From assembly GCA_964373925.1 (NCBI GenBank), contig CAYJWS010000013.1, positions 1-21,485 on the forward strand: a stretch of 21,485 bases of DNA, in the 5' to 3' direction. A program made the position numbers and the translations under genes. The DNA comes from CAYJWS01 sp964373925. Lineage in GTDB: Bacteria; Patescibacteriota; Patescibacteriia; Buchananbacterales; GWA2-38-13. The notes below the pieces were generated by a model. The model ran no database searches. It was not told the origin of the DNA and saw only the letters and a program-made list of their open reading frames with translations. Below, piece after piece: positions 14,108-21,129 of this stretch (within the stretch, counting starts at the first letter, position 1; each line of letters starts with the position of its first letter).

Positions 14108-14839
14108 TTACTTCCAGTGCCTCTGCACTAAAACATAGACATTAAGGTATAAAAAAATCACAATATACGAAACGTAATATACGACATCTCTCAAATCAAT
14201 TAATCCTTTGCTTAAATTTCCAAAATGGGTTATGGTGGAAATCTCGTAAAAAATCCCACTCAAAAAGCCCGCTTTTATCAAAACAAATGGTAGTCCTAAA
14301 AAAATAAAAATTCCAGCAATGGCGATGGTTAATAGAAACGCGACAATCTGATTTCTTGTGAGCGAAGAAATATATTGTCCCAAGGCAAGATAGGCGCCTC
14401 CCAAAAGCCACGCGCCAATATACGATCCCATAATCTGCCCCCAATCAGGGCTTCCATAGATGGTAAGCGTTATAGGGATAGAAAAAGAAAAAAGAAGGGT
14501 TGCTCCCAAAAAAATAAAGCTTGCCAAAAATTTTGCCACAACAACCTCCCATTCAGAAATGGGCAACACAAGAAGCGTTTCGTATGTTCCCTGCCTTTTT
14601 TCTTCCGACCATATCCTCATGGAAAGCGCGGGGACCAAAAAAAGAAAAAACCACGGAATAAGGGCGAAAAAACTTCGCATAGACGCCTGGCCGACAATAA
14701 AAAGGTTGCTAAAATAAATCCATGTAATTATAGTAAGAAATACTATAATAAATATATAAGAGGATAATGAATAAAAATATCCCTTGAGTTCTTTAAAAAA
14801 AACTGCTCTTGAATTTTTATATGCCACTGGTATTTTCAT
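14108..14839 (-). CDS. ABC-2-type permease, GldF-like
   Basis: Membrane component of the exporter. From the ATG at 14839 the protein has 243 residues with about six hydrophobic helices, the FFKELKGYFYSLSSYIF entry helix, and the cytoplasmic SMRIWSEEKRQGTYETLLVLPISEWEVVVAKF loop that marks ABC-2/GldF permeases (contact with the ATPase). The start was moved from an in-frame TTG/ATG-like site further upstream to the ATG placed one base after the ATPase stop (TAA-T-ATG), because this is the usual tight coupling and the extra residues are not family-like. With the GldG-like and DUF4340 genes it should build a membrane complex; cargo unknown. Confidence 0.88.
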   Translation of the reverse strand: MKIPVAYKNSRAVFFKELKGYFYSLSSYIFIIVFLTIITWIYFSNLFIVGQASMRSFFALIPWFFLFLVPALSMRIWSEEKRQGTYETLLVLPISEWEVVVAKFLASFIFLGATLLFSFSIPITLTIYGSPDWGQIMGSYIGAWLLGGAYLALGQYISSLTRNQIVAFLLTIAIAGIFIFLGLPFVLIKAGFLSGIFYEISTITHFGNLSKGLIDLRDVVYYVSYIVIFLYLNVYVLVQRHWK

Positions 14840-14840
14840 A

Positions 14841-15764
14841 TTACGCGTGAGTAAGCTGCCTGAAGACATCTTCGAGGCTCATTGTTTTATATTCCATTCC
14901 AAGTAAAGCAATGTTTTTCTCCACGCAGAGATAAAATATATCCTTTCGCGGATCAATATGTTCCCCGACCTCAATAGTATATAAAATCTCTTGGGGATTG
15001 CCACCATGCGATACCTTTTCAACACCGGAAATATTTTTCAGGCCATTTTCAAATTCTTCTTTTCTCTCGGAAACAATTATGGATACTTGCGCCTTGCCTT
15101 TTGAAGAAAGCACAAGCTCTTGAGGGGTACCGGAGGCGACAATTTTTCCTCTATGTATAATAATCGCCCTGCTGCACGATGCCTCTACCTCGCTTAAAAT
15201 ATGCGTTGAAAGGATGATCGTCTTTGTTTTCCCAATGTTTTTAATGAGGTTTCGTATCTCAACTATCTGGTTGGGGTCAAGCCCGGAGGTGGGTTCATCC
15301 AAAATAATTATTTCCGGGTCTCCCAAAAGCGCCTGGGAGAGGCCAACTCTCTGCCTATACCCCTTGGAGAGTTCGCCAATTTCCTGGCTTACTCGGTCTG
15401 CCAAGGAACATATTTGGATGACGCGCTTAACTTCTTGCGAGACATTTTGAATGCCCTTTGCCCGTGCCATAAACTCAAGATATTCATACACCTTCATTTC
15501 ATTATACAGAGGGTTATTTTCGGGGAGATAGCCTATTTTTTGGCGAACCAAAAGAGCATCATCCAAAATATTGAGGTTTGATATGGTGACATCGCCGTCA
15601 GTCGGCGCGATATATCCCGTGAGAATTCTCATGGTTGTTGTTTTGCCAGCTCCATTCGGGCCTAAAAAACCGACTATTTCTCCTTTATCAATGGAAAAAG
15701 AGATGTCTTTCAAAACAATAGTTTCGCCGTATTTTTTTGTGAGATTTTTTACGTCAATTTCCAT
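14841..15764 (-). CDS. ABC transporter ATP-binding protein, GldA-like
   Basis: Cytoplasmic ATPase powering the exporter. The 307-residue protein has Walker A GPNGAGKTT (35-43), Q-loop region (IGYLPENNPLY), signature LSKGYRQRVGLSQAL (about 134), Walker B IIILDEPTSGLDP (about 155), and H-loop STHILSE. A C-terminal extension of about 85 residues (after IIHRGKIVASG) is typical of the GldA/drug-exporter (DrrA-like) group. First gene of a four-gene operon with the permease, GldG-like and DUF4340 genes. A weak promoter may lie in the 74-bp gap after htrA (minus strand TTGTCG-17-TATTCT), and AGGTGA about 10 bp before the ATG may be the ribosome-binding site. No terminator is seen after htrA, so read-through is possible. 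Confidence 0.95.
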   Translation of the reverse strand: MEIDVKNLTKKYGETIVLKDISFSIDKGEIVGFLGPNGAGKTTTMRILTGYIAPTDGDVTISNLNILDDALLVRQKIGYLPENNPLYNEMKVYEYLEFMARAKGIQNVSQEVKRVIQICSLADRVSQEIGELSKGYRQRVGLSQALLGDPEIIILDEPTSGLDPNQIVEIRNLIKNIGKTKTIILSTHILSEVEASCSRAIIIHRGKIVASGTPQELVLSSKGKAQVSIIVSERKEEFENGLKNISGVEKVSHGGNPQEILYTIEVGEHIDPRKDIFYLCVEKNIALLGMEYKTMSLEDVFRQLTHA

Positions 15765-15838
15765 AACATCAACATCACCTGAAATATATTATATAATAGA
15801 ATAGCATTTTCATCTTCTGTCGACAAGTTTTCTAAATA

Positions 15839-17086
15839 TTATTTTCGCTCTTCCAAAACCACGGACACGCTTTGTTCTTTTCCCTTTTGGTACACCTTTA
15901 AATGAATAACATCTCCTGCGCGATGCTTCGCAACCATAGCGGCAAGCGAGTGATCATCATCAATTTTTACTCCATCCATCTCTAAAATTATATCATTCTC
16001 AATAATTCCGGATTTATCCGCGGGAGAGCCGGGGATGACAGCCAAATCCCCCGCCTTCTCTCCACGCTGGACCAGCGCGCCATAATTATATGGAAGGCTG
16101 TTATTTTTCTGAATTTCCTCGTCTATTGGAATATAGCGCACTCCTAAAAATGGCCGGGAAATTTTTCCAGTCTTCAGGACATCTTCAAAAACTTTTTTTA
16201 CATCGTTTATTGGCAGAGCAAATCCGATATTTTGCGCCTGCGCCATAGCGACATTCATTCCAATAACACGGCCGGTGATATCAAGAAGCGGCCCCCCAGA
16301 ATTTCCCGGATTGATTGCTGCGTCGGTTTGAATAATCCCTTCAAGGCGCTCTGATCTTCCATCAAACGTGCCTCCCGCGGTAATGGAACGCGAAAGTCCG
16401 GATACTACGCCTTTGCTTACGGTATTGTCAAATTCTCCAAGCGCGTAACCTATGGCAATGGCAGTTTGGCCGACTTGCAAAGCGTCAGAGTCTCCAAACT
16501 CCAAAAAGGGAAGATTTTTTTTATCTATTTTCAGTATCGCTATATCGTTAGATGGGTCTTTTGCCACCACTTTTGCCGTTGCCTTTTCATCTTTTTGCCC
16601 CGGAATATTGAAAAATACGGTATAGTCAGCTTCTTCGTTATCAACAACGTGCTTATTGGTGAGCACATATCCATCGCTTGATACAATAAAACCCGAAGCG
16701 GCTCCCACGCGCTGCTTTTCCGTGCCTTTTTGGCAATACGAAGGAATTTTAAAATCAAAAAAATCTTGAAAAAATGGATCAATATTTTCCATATTTTTAT
16801 AGCATCGCTCCATTTTTGGCACATCAGCCGAGGCGACAATGCTAACAACAGCAGGAATAGATTTTTTTACAACGTCTATGACCTGCGATTCTTCTGAAAC
16901 GATTTTTATAGATGTATTTTCTGCTGTTTGCGGTACCTTATCACTCTTATTCTGAAAAAATGGAAATAATAAATTATTTTTTTCGCTGTTGCCAGAAAGA
17001 TACATGCCAAATACAAAACCTAAAAATACTAGCGCTAACACAAAAATTATTTTTTGTTTAGTTATTGAGTTTTGTTTGACATTCAT
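15839..17086 (-). CDS. HtrA/DegP-like serine protease with one PDZ domain, membrane anchored
   Basis: Envelope quality-control protease. The 415-residue protein has an N-terminal membrane helix (about 12-30), a linker, a trypsin-like domain with the complete triad H146 (TNKHVVDN), D181 (SNDIAIL) and S263 (GNSGGP), and one C-terminal PDZ domain (about 325-412, GSPADKSGIIENDIILEMDG). This DegS/HtrA-like layout is normal in length. An insertion before the His (PKMERCYKNMENIDPFFQDF, with a second Cys nearby in SYCQKG) may form a disulfide or LA-like loop. It starts 10 bp after the upstream membrane-protein gene and is the third gene of the sigma-factor operon, so stress-induced expression is likely. 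Confidence 0.95.
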   Translation of the reverse strand: MNVKQNSITKQKIIFVLALVFLGFVFGMYLSGNSEKNNLLFPFFQNKSDKVPQTAENTSIKIVSEESQVIDVVKKSIPAVVSIVASADVPKMERCYKNMENIDPFFQDFFDFKIPSYCQKGTEKQRVGAASGFIVSSDGYVLTNKHVVDNEEADYTVFFNIPGQKDEKATAKVVAKDPSNDIAILKIDKKNLPFLEFGDSDALQVGQTAIAIGYALGEFDNTVSKGVVSGLSRSITAGGTFDGRSERLEGIIQTDAAINPGNSGGPLLDITGRVIGMNVAMAQAQNIGFALPINDVKKVFEDVLKTGKISRPFLGVRYIPIDEEIQKNNSLPYNYGALVQRGEKAGDLAVIPGSPADKSGIIENDIILEMDGVKIDDDHSLAAMVAKHRAGDVIHLKVYQKGKEQSVSVVLEERK

Positions 17087-17096
17087 AGATGGTAAA

Positions 17097-17567
17097 TTAA
17101 TTTCCAGATTGAGTGAGCAAAATAGTATAGGGAGACTTATCGTGAATTTCTACAAGAGAATTGTCGTCCATGGTAACGAGATAGACGCGAGTTCCGTCAT
17201 TTTCCACTCGGGAATAGCGGATTTTTCCATTTTTATAAAGTTCCTGCAAAATTTCTTGAGGATGCTCGTAGAGGCGGGAAATTTTCGAAATGTCTGGAGT
17301 GAAAAAATTTGAAACTCCTAAAACCGCGAAATGAAAAATAAATGCGAGAAAAACTCCTGACAATAACGAAACGGATATTACATGGAATGTTAAAATGCCA
17401 CCTAGACCCAAGCGCTTCAGCCAGAGATCTGCTCCAGAAAAACTAAAAAAACTTGAGTTTAAAAGGGCGCGGCGCAGTTTTTGTTCATGCGTAACGTCAA
17501 AAAGACAATCTAGCCTATTTTCTTTCAAGAGCCTCTCGAGCTCTTGATTGCCCCTGGGCTTTTCCAT
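17097..17567 (-). CDS. Single-pass membrane protein, putative anti-sigma factor
   Basis: I do not recognise a family. The 156-residue protein has a charged N-terminal part (about 1-50, cytoplasmic if an anti-sigma), one strong membrane helix (about 57-82, GGILTFHVISVSLLSGVFLAFIF) and a small extracytoplasmic domain (about 85-156) with alternating beta-like segments. It overlaps the ECF sigma gene by 53 bp and precedes htrA by 10 bp, the position and topology of RseA-like anti-sigma factors. No zinc-binding HxxxCxxC motif is present, so it is not a ZAS-type anti-sigma. A TTG at residue 14 with GAGAGG upstream is an alternative start that would shrink the overlap. The anti-sigma role is inferred from context. 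Confidence 0.6.
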   Translation of the reverse strand: MEKPRGNQELERLLKENRLDCLFDVTHEQKLRRALLNSSFFSFSGADLWLKRLGLGGILTFHVISVSLLSGVFLAFIFHFAVLGVSNFFTPDISKISRLYEHPQEILQELYKNGKIRYSRVENDGTRVYLVTMDDNSLVEIHDKSPYTILLTQSGN

Positions 17568-18144
17568 AGGGATTATAAGAATGGTTTAAAAATATTTTTT
17601 TTAAATGCTGTAGCGCCCGGCGAACATGCGACTTTACTGTATTTATTTTCACTCCTAAAATTTCCGAAACTTCCAAAAGGCTTTTGTCTTCAAAATATCG
17701 CAACACTATAATGCTTTGTTCAATGCCCTTGAGCTGTTGTATGCAATGATGCAATTTTTTAAAATCTTCTTTTTTGTCCATTAACTCCGTTATATCCATC
17801 GGCGATAAATTTTTTGCTATTGCGGCAGACAAAATTTCGGGATACTCCTCTTTCGTTAACTCACAGTATTTTGTTTTCTCGCGAAAATACATTGCAATCT
17901 GCGTAGACGCTATTTTGTACAGCCATGCCGAAAATGGGCGCTGTACAAAACGAAATCTCCATATATTTTTTAGTGCCTGAAAAAATGTCTCCGACGCAAG
18001 ATCTTTCGCTACATCATTATTAGCCACGCGAAATAGAATAAATCGAAAAATTCTTGTATAATAAAAATCATACAATATCCCAAAGGCTTCGGGGTCTTTT
18101 TTTGCCCTTTGTACCAGCTCATTCTCATGAGGCAATTTTTCCAT
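17515..18144 (-). CDS. ECF-type RNA polymerase sigma factor
   Basis: The 209-residue protein carries sigma region 2 (about 23-90: FGILYDFYYTRIFRFILFRV, DLASETFFQALKNIWRF, SAWLYKIA) and region 4 (about 140-195: LKGIEQSIIVLRYFEDKSLLEVSEILGVKINTVKSHVRRALQHLKK), with no region 1 or 3, which defines the ECF group. It would direct polymerase to a small stress regulon, probably including its own operon (membrane protein and HtrA). Upstream, two TTGCAA palindromes exactly 20 bp apart (18175-18180 and 18195-18200) mark the probable regulatory region. No Shine-Dalgarno sequence is evident at the ATG. The C-terminal tail (about 196-209) overlaps the next gene. Confidence 0.93.
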   Translation of the reverse strand: MEKLPHENELVQRAKKDPEAFGILYDFYYTRIFRFILFRVANNDVAKDLASETFFQALKNIWRFRFVQRPFSAWLYKIASTQIAMYFREKTKYCELTKEEYPEILSAAIAKNLSPMDITELMDKKEDFKKLHHCIQQLKGIEQSIIVLRYFEDKSLLEVSEILGVKINTVKSHVRRALQHLKKIFLNHSYNPYGKAQGQSRAREALERK

Positions 18145-18174
18145 ACATCTTGCGTTGAGTTACCTGAATATATA

Positions 18175-18200
18175 TTGCAAAAAATTCTAAAAAGTTGCAA
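18175..18200 (-). promoter_or_regulatory. Paired TTGCAA boxes upstream of the sigma operon
   Basis: Two copies of the palindrome TTGCAA start exactly 20 bp apart (about two helical turns), separated by an A/T-rich 14-bp spacer, 31 bp from the sigma-factor ATG. They could be ECF promoter elements (-35-like GCAAC followed by a T-run) or an operator. The reading is tentative. Confidence 0.35.
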
Positions 18201-18265
18201 GCCGTATATTTACAAAATCGTTAATTTTATCATATAGTAATCTATTATTAGAAAATATTAGAAAA

Positions 18266-18294
18266 TTGACCTTTTGGGCATTTTTTGTTATTGT
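18266..18294 (+). promoter_or_regulatory. Probable tRNA-Ile promoter
   Basis: TTGACC (18266-18271), 17-bp spacer, TATTGT (18289-18294), placing the transcript start about 55 nt before the tRNA. An AT-rich stretch with a repeated TTGGAATCTTTA lies between (about 18324-18346). Confidence 0.45.
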
Positions 18295-18354
18295 TGAAAA
18301 AGGATTTTTAAAAACTTCCTATCTTGGAATCTTTATTGGAATCTTTAAAAGTAA

Positions 18355-18431
18355 GGGCGACTAGCTCAGATGGTTAGAGCGCGTCACTGATAATGACGAG
18401 GTCTCAGGTTCGATTCCTGAGTCGCCCACCA
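18355..18431 (+). tRNA. tRNA-Ile (anticodon GAT)
   Basis: Acceptor GGGCGAC/GTCGCCC, D-arm GCTC/GAGC, anticodon stem CGTCA/TGACG with loop CTGATAA (anticodon GAT, Ile), T-arm TCAGG-TTCGATT-CCTGA, discriminator A and encoded CCA. The 3' end forms a perfect 8-bp inverted repeat with the bases just downstream (CCCACCAT 18425-18432, ATGGTGGG 18439-18446). Confidence 0.96.
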
Positions 18432-18454
18432 TGCCCAAATGGTGGGAAGACAAG

Positions 18455-18579
18455 CTGATAATGACGAGGTACATGATGTTATTATATTAAAGAAGGTTCT
18501 CCGCCAAAGGCGGATCTCAGCCCGAGGCTGATGAGCCTAGGGTTCAAGCCTTGGGCTGAGATTCCTGAGTCGCCCACCA
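18455..18579 (+). mobile_element. Partial tRNA-Ile duplicate with a 60-bp element in its T-loop
   Basis: Downstream of tRNA-Ile, 18455-18470 repeats 16 bp of its anticodon arm, and 18560-18579 repeats its last 20 bp (T-loop to CCA) exactly. Between GGTTC (18495-18499) and the GATTCC of that second 3' end lies a 60-bp element (18500-18559). It consists of a TCCGCC-AAA-GGCGGA hairpin followed by a 13-14-bp stem (TCAGCCCGAGGCT with AGCCTTGGGCTGA). Closing GGTTC to GATTCC restores the exact tRNA T-loop, so the element is an insertion in a tRNA 3' fragment. An almost identical element occupies the same spot behind tRNA-Pro. About 24 bp of unrelated AT-rich sequence (18471-18494) separates the anticodon-arm piece from the T-arm piece. 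Confidence 0.7.
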
Positions 18580-18580
18580 G

Positions 18581-18655
18581 CCTTCGCTTGAAGCAAAGCG
18601 GAAAGCGAAGGTTGTCCTTCGTAGCTATTACTAAATAATAGCGAAGTGGGACGAG
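18581..18655. repeat. Two further palindromic repeats before the RNHCP gene
   Basis: CCTTCGCTT (18581-18589) pairs with AAGCGAAGG (18603-18611). It is followed by a GTCC-TTCGTAGC...GCGAAGTGGGAC element (about 18613-18652) of the same family as the two at 11514-11590, here with an AT-rich loop (TATTACTAAATAATA). No gene lies in 18432-18702. Confidence 0.65.
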
Positions 18656-18702
18656 CTATCACATACTGCTTCAAGCAACGGTTGGCAAACCAAATATTCT
18701 AT

Positions 18703-19011
18703 ATGCCCGTAAAAAAATTCCAGCGCACAATTGAAAATTTTACTTGCGAAAACTGCGGGTATTCTGTAACGGGAAACGGATATACCAACCACTGTCCGCA
18801 GTGCCTCTGGAGCAAACATGTGGATATCAATCCAGGAGATAGGCATGAAGACTGCCTTGGACTTATGGAACCGATAGCGGTGGAAATTAAAAACGATGAA
18901 TATATAATTACGCATAGATGCACGAAGTGCAAAAAAGATAGAAAAAATAAAACATCAATAAATGATAATTTTGATACAATAATCTCCATATCATCGCGAG
19001 ACCAAAAATAG
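18703..19011 (+). CDS. RNHCP-domain zinc-binding protein
   Basis: The 102-residue protein matches the RNHCP domain family: FTCENCGYSV, then YTNHCPQCLWSKHVDINPGDR, C-LGLMEPI, and HRCTKCKK...NDNFD. Cys pairs (CENC, CPQC, CTKC) plus His residues predict zinc binding. Function is unknown; such proteins are small and cytoplasmic, and an RNA- or ribosome-related role is only a guess. The frame extends 19 codons upstream to an ATG at 18646, but that part is derived from the palindromic repeats. The ATG at 18703 (MPVKKFQRTIENFTC) gives the family-like N-terminus. No Shine-Dalgarno sequence is seen. The gene sits between tRNA-Ile and tRNA-Phe (10 bp before the latter), so it may share their transcript. 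NHCP has Thr-Asn where the family name residues would be Arg-Asn. Confidence 0.85.
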   Translation: MPVKKFQRTIENFTCENCGYSVTGNGYTNHCPQCLWSKHVDINPGDRHEDCLGLMEPIAVEIKNDEYIITHRCTKCKKDRKNKTSINDNFDTIISISSRDQK

Positions 19012-19021
19012 ATTAGGATGC

Positions 19022-19096
19022 GCCGGAGTAGCTCATCGGTAGAGCGAAGGACTGAAAATCCTTGCGTAGCCAGTTCGATTCTGGCCTCCGGCACCA
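19022..19096 (+). tRNA. tRNA-Phe (anticodon GAA)
   Basis: Acceptor GCCGGAG/CTCCGGC, D-arm GCTC/GAGC, anticodon stem AAGGA/TCCTT with loop CTGAAAA (anticodon GAA), T-arm GCCAG-TTCGATT-CTGGC, discriminator A and encoded CCA. Unlike tRNA-Ile and tRNA-Pro, no duplicated 3' end follows it. Confidence 0.96.
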
Positions 19097-19100
19097 TAGA

Positions 19101-19190
19101 AATTAAAATGTAAAGATCAAAACGTAAAATCATTTTACTCATCGGGTATTATTGGTTATTTTTTATATTTTATTTTTACATTTTAAATTT
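19101..19190. repeat. AT-rich inverted repeats between tRNA-Phe and tRNA-Pro
   Basis: AATTAAAATGTAAA (19101-19114) faces TTTACATTTTAAATTT (19175-19190) with a one-base slip, and a perfect GTAAAAT-C-ATTTTAC palindrome lies at 19124-19138. These may end the tRNA-Phe transcript or be simple repeats. Confidence 0.5.
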
Positions 19191-19195
19191 TTCAT

Positions 19196-19269
19196 CGGGG
19201 TGTAGCGTAACTGGCTATCGCGCTTGGTTTGGGACCAAGAGACTCCGGGTTCAAATCCCGGCACCCCGA
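19196..19269 (+). tRNA. tRNA-Pro (anticodon TGG)
   Basis: Acceptor CGGGGTG/CACCCCG with the C1-G72 pair typical of tRNA-Pro, a D-arm with GCG/CGC, anticodon stem CTTGG/CCAAG with loop TTTGGGA (anticodon TGG), T-arm CCGGG-TTCAAAT-CCCGG, discriminator A. CCA is not encoded. Confidence 0.95.
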
Positions 19270-19317
19270 GAATCAAAAAAAGATAAAAAGTTTAAGCTTT
19301 GGACATTGCCGTAGTAT

Positions 19318-19403
19318 TCCGGGTTTCCGCCAAAGGCGGATCTCAGCCCGAGGCTGATGAGCCTAGGGTTCAAACCTTGGGCTGACAAATCCCGGCACCC
19401 CGA
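19318..19403 (+). mobile_element. Partial tRNA-Pro duplicate with a 60-bp element in its T-loop
   Basis: TCCGGGTT (19318-19325) and 19386-19403 (CAAATCCCGGCACCCCGA) repeat the two halves of the tRNA-Pro T-arm and 3' end. They are split by a 60-bp element (19326-19385) that differs at one base from the element behind tRNA-Ile. Rejoining the halves restores GGGTTCAAATCCC. The site is within one base of the tRNA-Ile insertion position in the T-loop. 19270-19317 is AT-rich with at most faint similarity to the tRNA-Pro anticodon arm (CTTTGGAC). Nothing else is seen in 19270-19437. Confidence 0.7.
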
Positions 19404-19437
19404 TTATTTTAAATAAAATATCTCTTAATTTATAAAA

Positions 19438-20955
19438 ATGTTTTTTAAAAAAATTACCATACCCTTCTTTGTTTTTATAACAGGGGCTTGCGTTTTAATT
19501 ATAGAAATTATTGCAATCCGCTTTTTATCTCCCTACTTCGGTAACACGATTTTTACCGTATCTAGCGTAATAAGCGTTGTGCTGGCGGCATTGAGCCTGG
19601 GATATTATTTTGGAGGAAGACTTGCAGACAAATATCCCGAAGAAAAATTATTTTATGGAATCATTGTATTGAGTGGATTTATTGTTATTTTTTTACATGT
19701 ATTTGGAAATATTTTTTTATCTAAATTTGGATATTCGCTTTCAATAATATATGGCCCCATAATTTCATCAGCGATATTATTTTTTCTACAAAGTTTCTTG
19801 CTTGGAATGCTCTCGCCTTTCGCAGTAAAACTCCAAACAATGCGACTAAAAGAAATTGGCGTGGGTAGCGTATCCGGCCAAATTTTCTTTTGGTCGACGC
19901 TGGGTAGCATACTTGGTAGCTTGTCTGCCGGATTTATTTTGATACCTAATTTTGGAATAAGTAAAATTATTTTAGGTATAGGATTTTTGCTTATTGTTTT
20001 AGGATTACTTGGCGATCTTAAAAATCGCTTTTGGCCTAAATTGTTATCAATAATTTTTCTGCTTTTTTTGACACCATTTTTTCTTAACTCTTTTTCTTCA
20101 AATTCTCAAAATATTATTTACAGCAAAGACAGTATGTACCAAAAAATCACTATTTACGACGGAATATATAATAAAAAACCAGCCAGGTTTTTAACGCAAG
20201 ATCGCAACTCATCAGCAGCAGAATTTATCGGTTCCGAAGATCTTGTTTTTGAATACACAAAATATTACGCTTTATATCAAATTACAAATCCAAACATAAA
20301 AGAAGCCCTGACAATAGGCGGAGGTGCGTATTCTGTGCCAAAAGCCATTTTAAAAGACCTTCCTGAAGTTAGGGTGGATGTCGCCGAAATAGATCCTTTA
20401 ATTTTTTATCTCGGCAAAAAATATTTTGGAGTTCCAAACGATGCGAGATTAATTAATTTTAGCCAAGATGGCAGACGAATGCTTTACGACTCAAATAAAA
20501 AGTATGATGTAATATTCAGTGATGCCTATTCTTCTTTGTATTCAACGCCAGAACATCTTACAACGCAAGAATTTTTTAAAATAGCAAAAGAAAGATTAAG
20601 CAATAATGGGGTTTTTATCGCTAATGTAATCGGCAGTTTAAATGTCAATAAGCAATCTTTTGCCCTGTCAGAAATAAAAACATTTAAAAGTATTTTCCCC
20701 AATAGTTATTTTTTTGCCGTGAATTCGCCTGAATTCAAAAAACCGCAAAATATAATTTTTGTCGGCTATAACGGCAATAATAAAATCGATTTTGATAATC
20801 CGGAAATCAAAAAAAATAAAAATTATATTATCAGCGGTTTATCTTACAAAAAAATTGATTTAAGCAAATTTGATTTTTCCAGCTATCCTATATTAACTGA
20901 CGATTTCGCCCCGGTGGATTATTTGATGTCTAAAGAATTCAAAAACATATATTGA
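19438..20955 (+). CDS. Membrane-anchored spermidine synthase-like protein (fused-MFS type)
   Basis: The 505-residue protein has an N-terminal membrane part (about seven helices, residues 5-225, with the conserved ACVLIIEIIAIRFLSPYFGNT and LGYYFGGRLAD segments), followed by a Rossmann methyltransferase-like spermidine/spermine synthase domain (about 228-500). That domain has GGGAYSVPKAIL, the acidic AEIDPL, and FSDAYSSLYSTPEHLTT. These are hallmarks of the 'fused MFS/spermidine synthase' family, widespread and of uncertain substrate; true polyamine synthesis is not established for membrane-fused members. Start ATG at 19438 has no Shine-Dalgarno sequence. Its TGA stop is part of the -35 of the tRNA-Gly promoter. 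It is alone on the plus strand, between tRNA-Pro and tRNA-Gly. Confidence 0.88.
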   Translation: MFFKKITIPFFVFITGACVLIIEIIAIRFLSPYFGNTIFTVSSVISVVLAALSLGYYFGGRLADKYPEEKLFYGIIVLSGFIVIFLHVFGNIFLSKFGYSLSIIYGPIISSAILFFLQSFLLGMLSPFAVKLQTMRLKEIGVGSVSGQIFFWSTLGSILGSLSAGFILIPNFGISKIILGIGFLLIVLGLLGDLKNRFWPKLLSIIFLLFLTPFFLNSFSSNSQNIIYSKDSMYQKITIYDGIYNKKPARFLTQDRNSSAAEFIGSEDLVFEYTKYYALYQITNPNIKEALTIGGGAYSVPKAILKDLPEVRVDVAEIDPLIFYLGKKYFGVPNDARLINFSQDGRRMLYDSNKKYDVIFSDAYSSLYSTPEHLTTQEFFKIAKERLSNNGVFIANVIGSLNVNKQSFALSEIKTFKSIFPNSYFFAVNSPEFKKPQNIIFVGYNGNNKIDFDNPEIKKNKNYIISGLSYKKIDLSKFDFSSYPILTDDFAPVDYLMSKEFKNIY

Positions 20956-20980
20956 CCCGACGATATTTTAACACTATAAT
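20952..20980 (+). promoter_or_regulatory. tRNA-Gly promoter overlapping the upstream stop codon
   Basis: TTGACC (20952-20957), exact 17-bp spacer, consensus TATAAT (20975-20980). Transcription should begin about 20986-20988, within 2-4 nt of the mature tRNA 5' end, so almost no leader is made. The preceding gene's TGA lies inside the -35. Confidence 0.85.
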
Positions 20981-20989
20981 CATATGAGT

Positions 20990-21065
20990 GCGGGTATCGT
21001 ATAATGGTTTATTATGCCACCCTTCCAAGGTGGAGATGACGGTTCGATTCCGTTTACCCGCTCCA
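20990..21065 (+). tRNA. tRNA-Gly (anticodon TCC)
   Basis: Acceptor GCGGGTA/TACCCGC, discriminator T and encoded CCA. Anticodon stem CCACC/GGTGG with loop CTTCCAA (anticodon TCC). T-loop TTCGATT. The D-arm (GTATAATGG...) is weakly paired, as in other bacterial tRNA-Gly(UCC). Confidence 0.95.
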
Positions 21066-21100
21066 AGATTAGACTTTCGGGGGCTTGACAAAAGAAACGC

Positions 21101-21129
21101 TTGATTAAAAGATGAATCTATGCTATACT
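21101..21129 (+). promoter_or_regulatory. Promoter of the zinc-ribbon miniprotein gene
   Basis: TTGATT (21101-21106), 17-bp spacer, TATACT (21124-21129). A TTGACA at 21085-21090 is too far from this -10. The leader would be about 90 nt and contains TTCGTC (21179-21184), complementary to GACGAA (21217-21222) just before the ATG. Confidence 0.55.

Noticed and set aside
18500..18559. Hammerhead ribozyme suggested by CTGATGAG in the 60-bp element
   Set aside because: The required GAAA core strand and the GUC-type cleavage site are missing; CTGATGAG is part of the long stem and loop.
18455..18579. A second functional tRNA-Ile
   Set aside because: It lacks the 5' acceptor and D-arm and its T-loop is interrupted.
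18699..19142. 147-codon minus-strand ORF across tRNA-Phe
   Set aside because: It is antisense to the RNHCP gene and a tRNA, with no domain.
18455..19403. Normal integrative element with tRNA att sites
   Set aside because: Only 130-150 bp separates the 3' repeats, there is no integrase or cargo, and the T-loop flanks match on both sides of the 60-mer, favouring insertion into a tRNA fragment.
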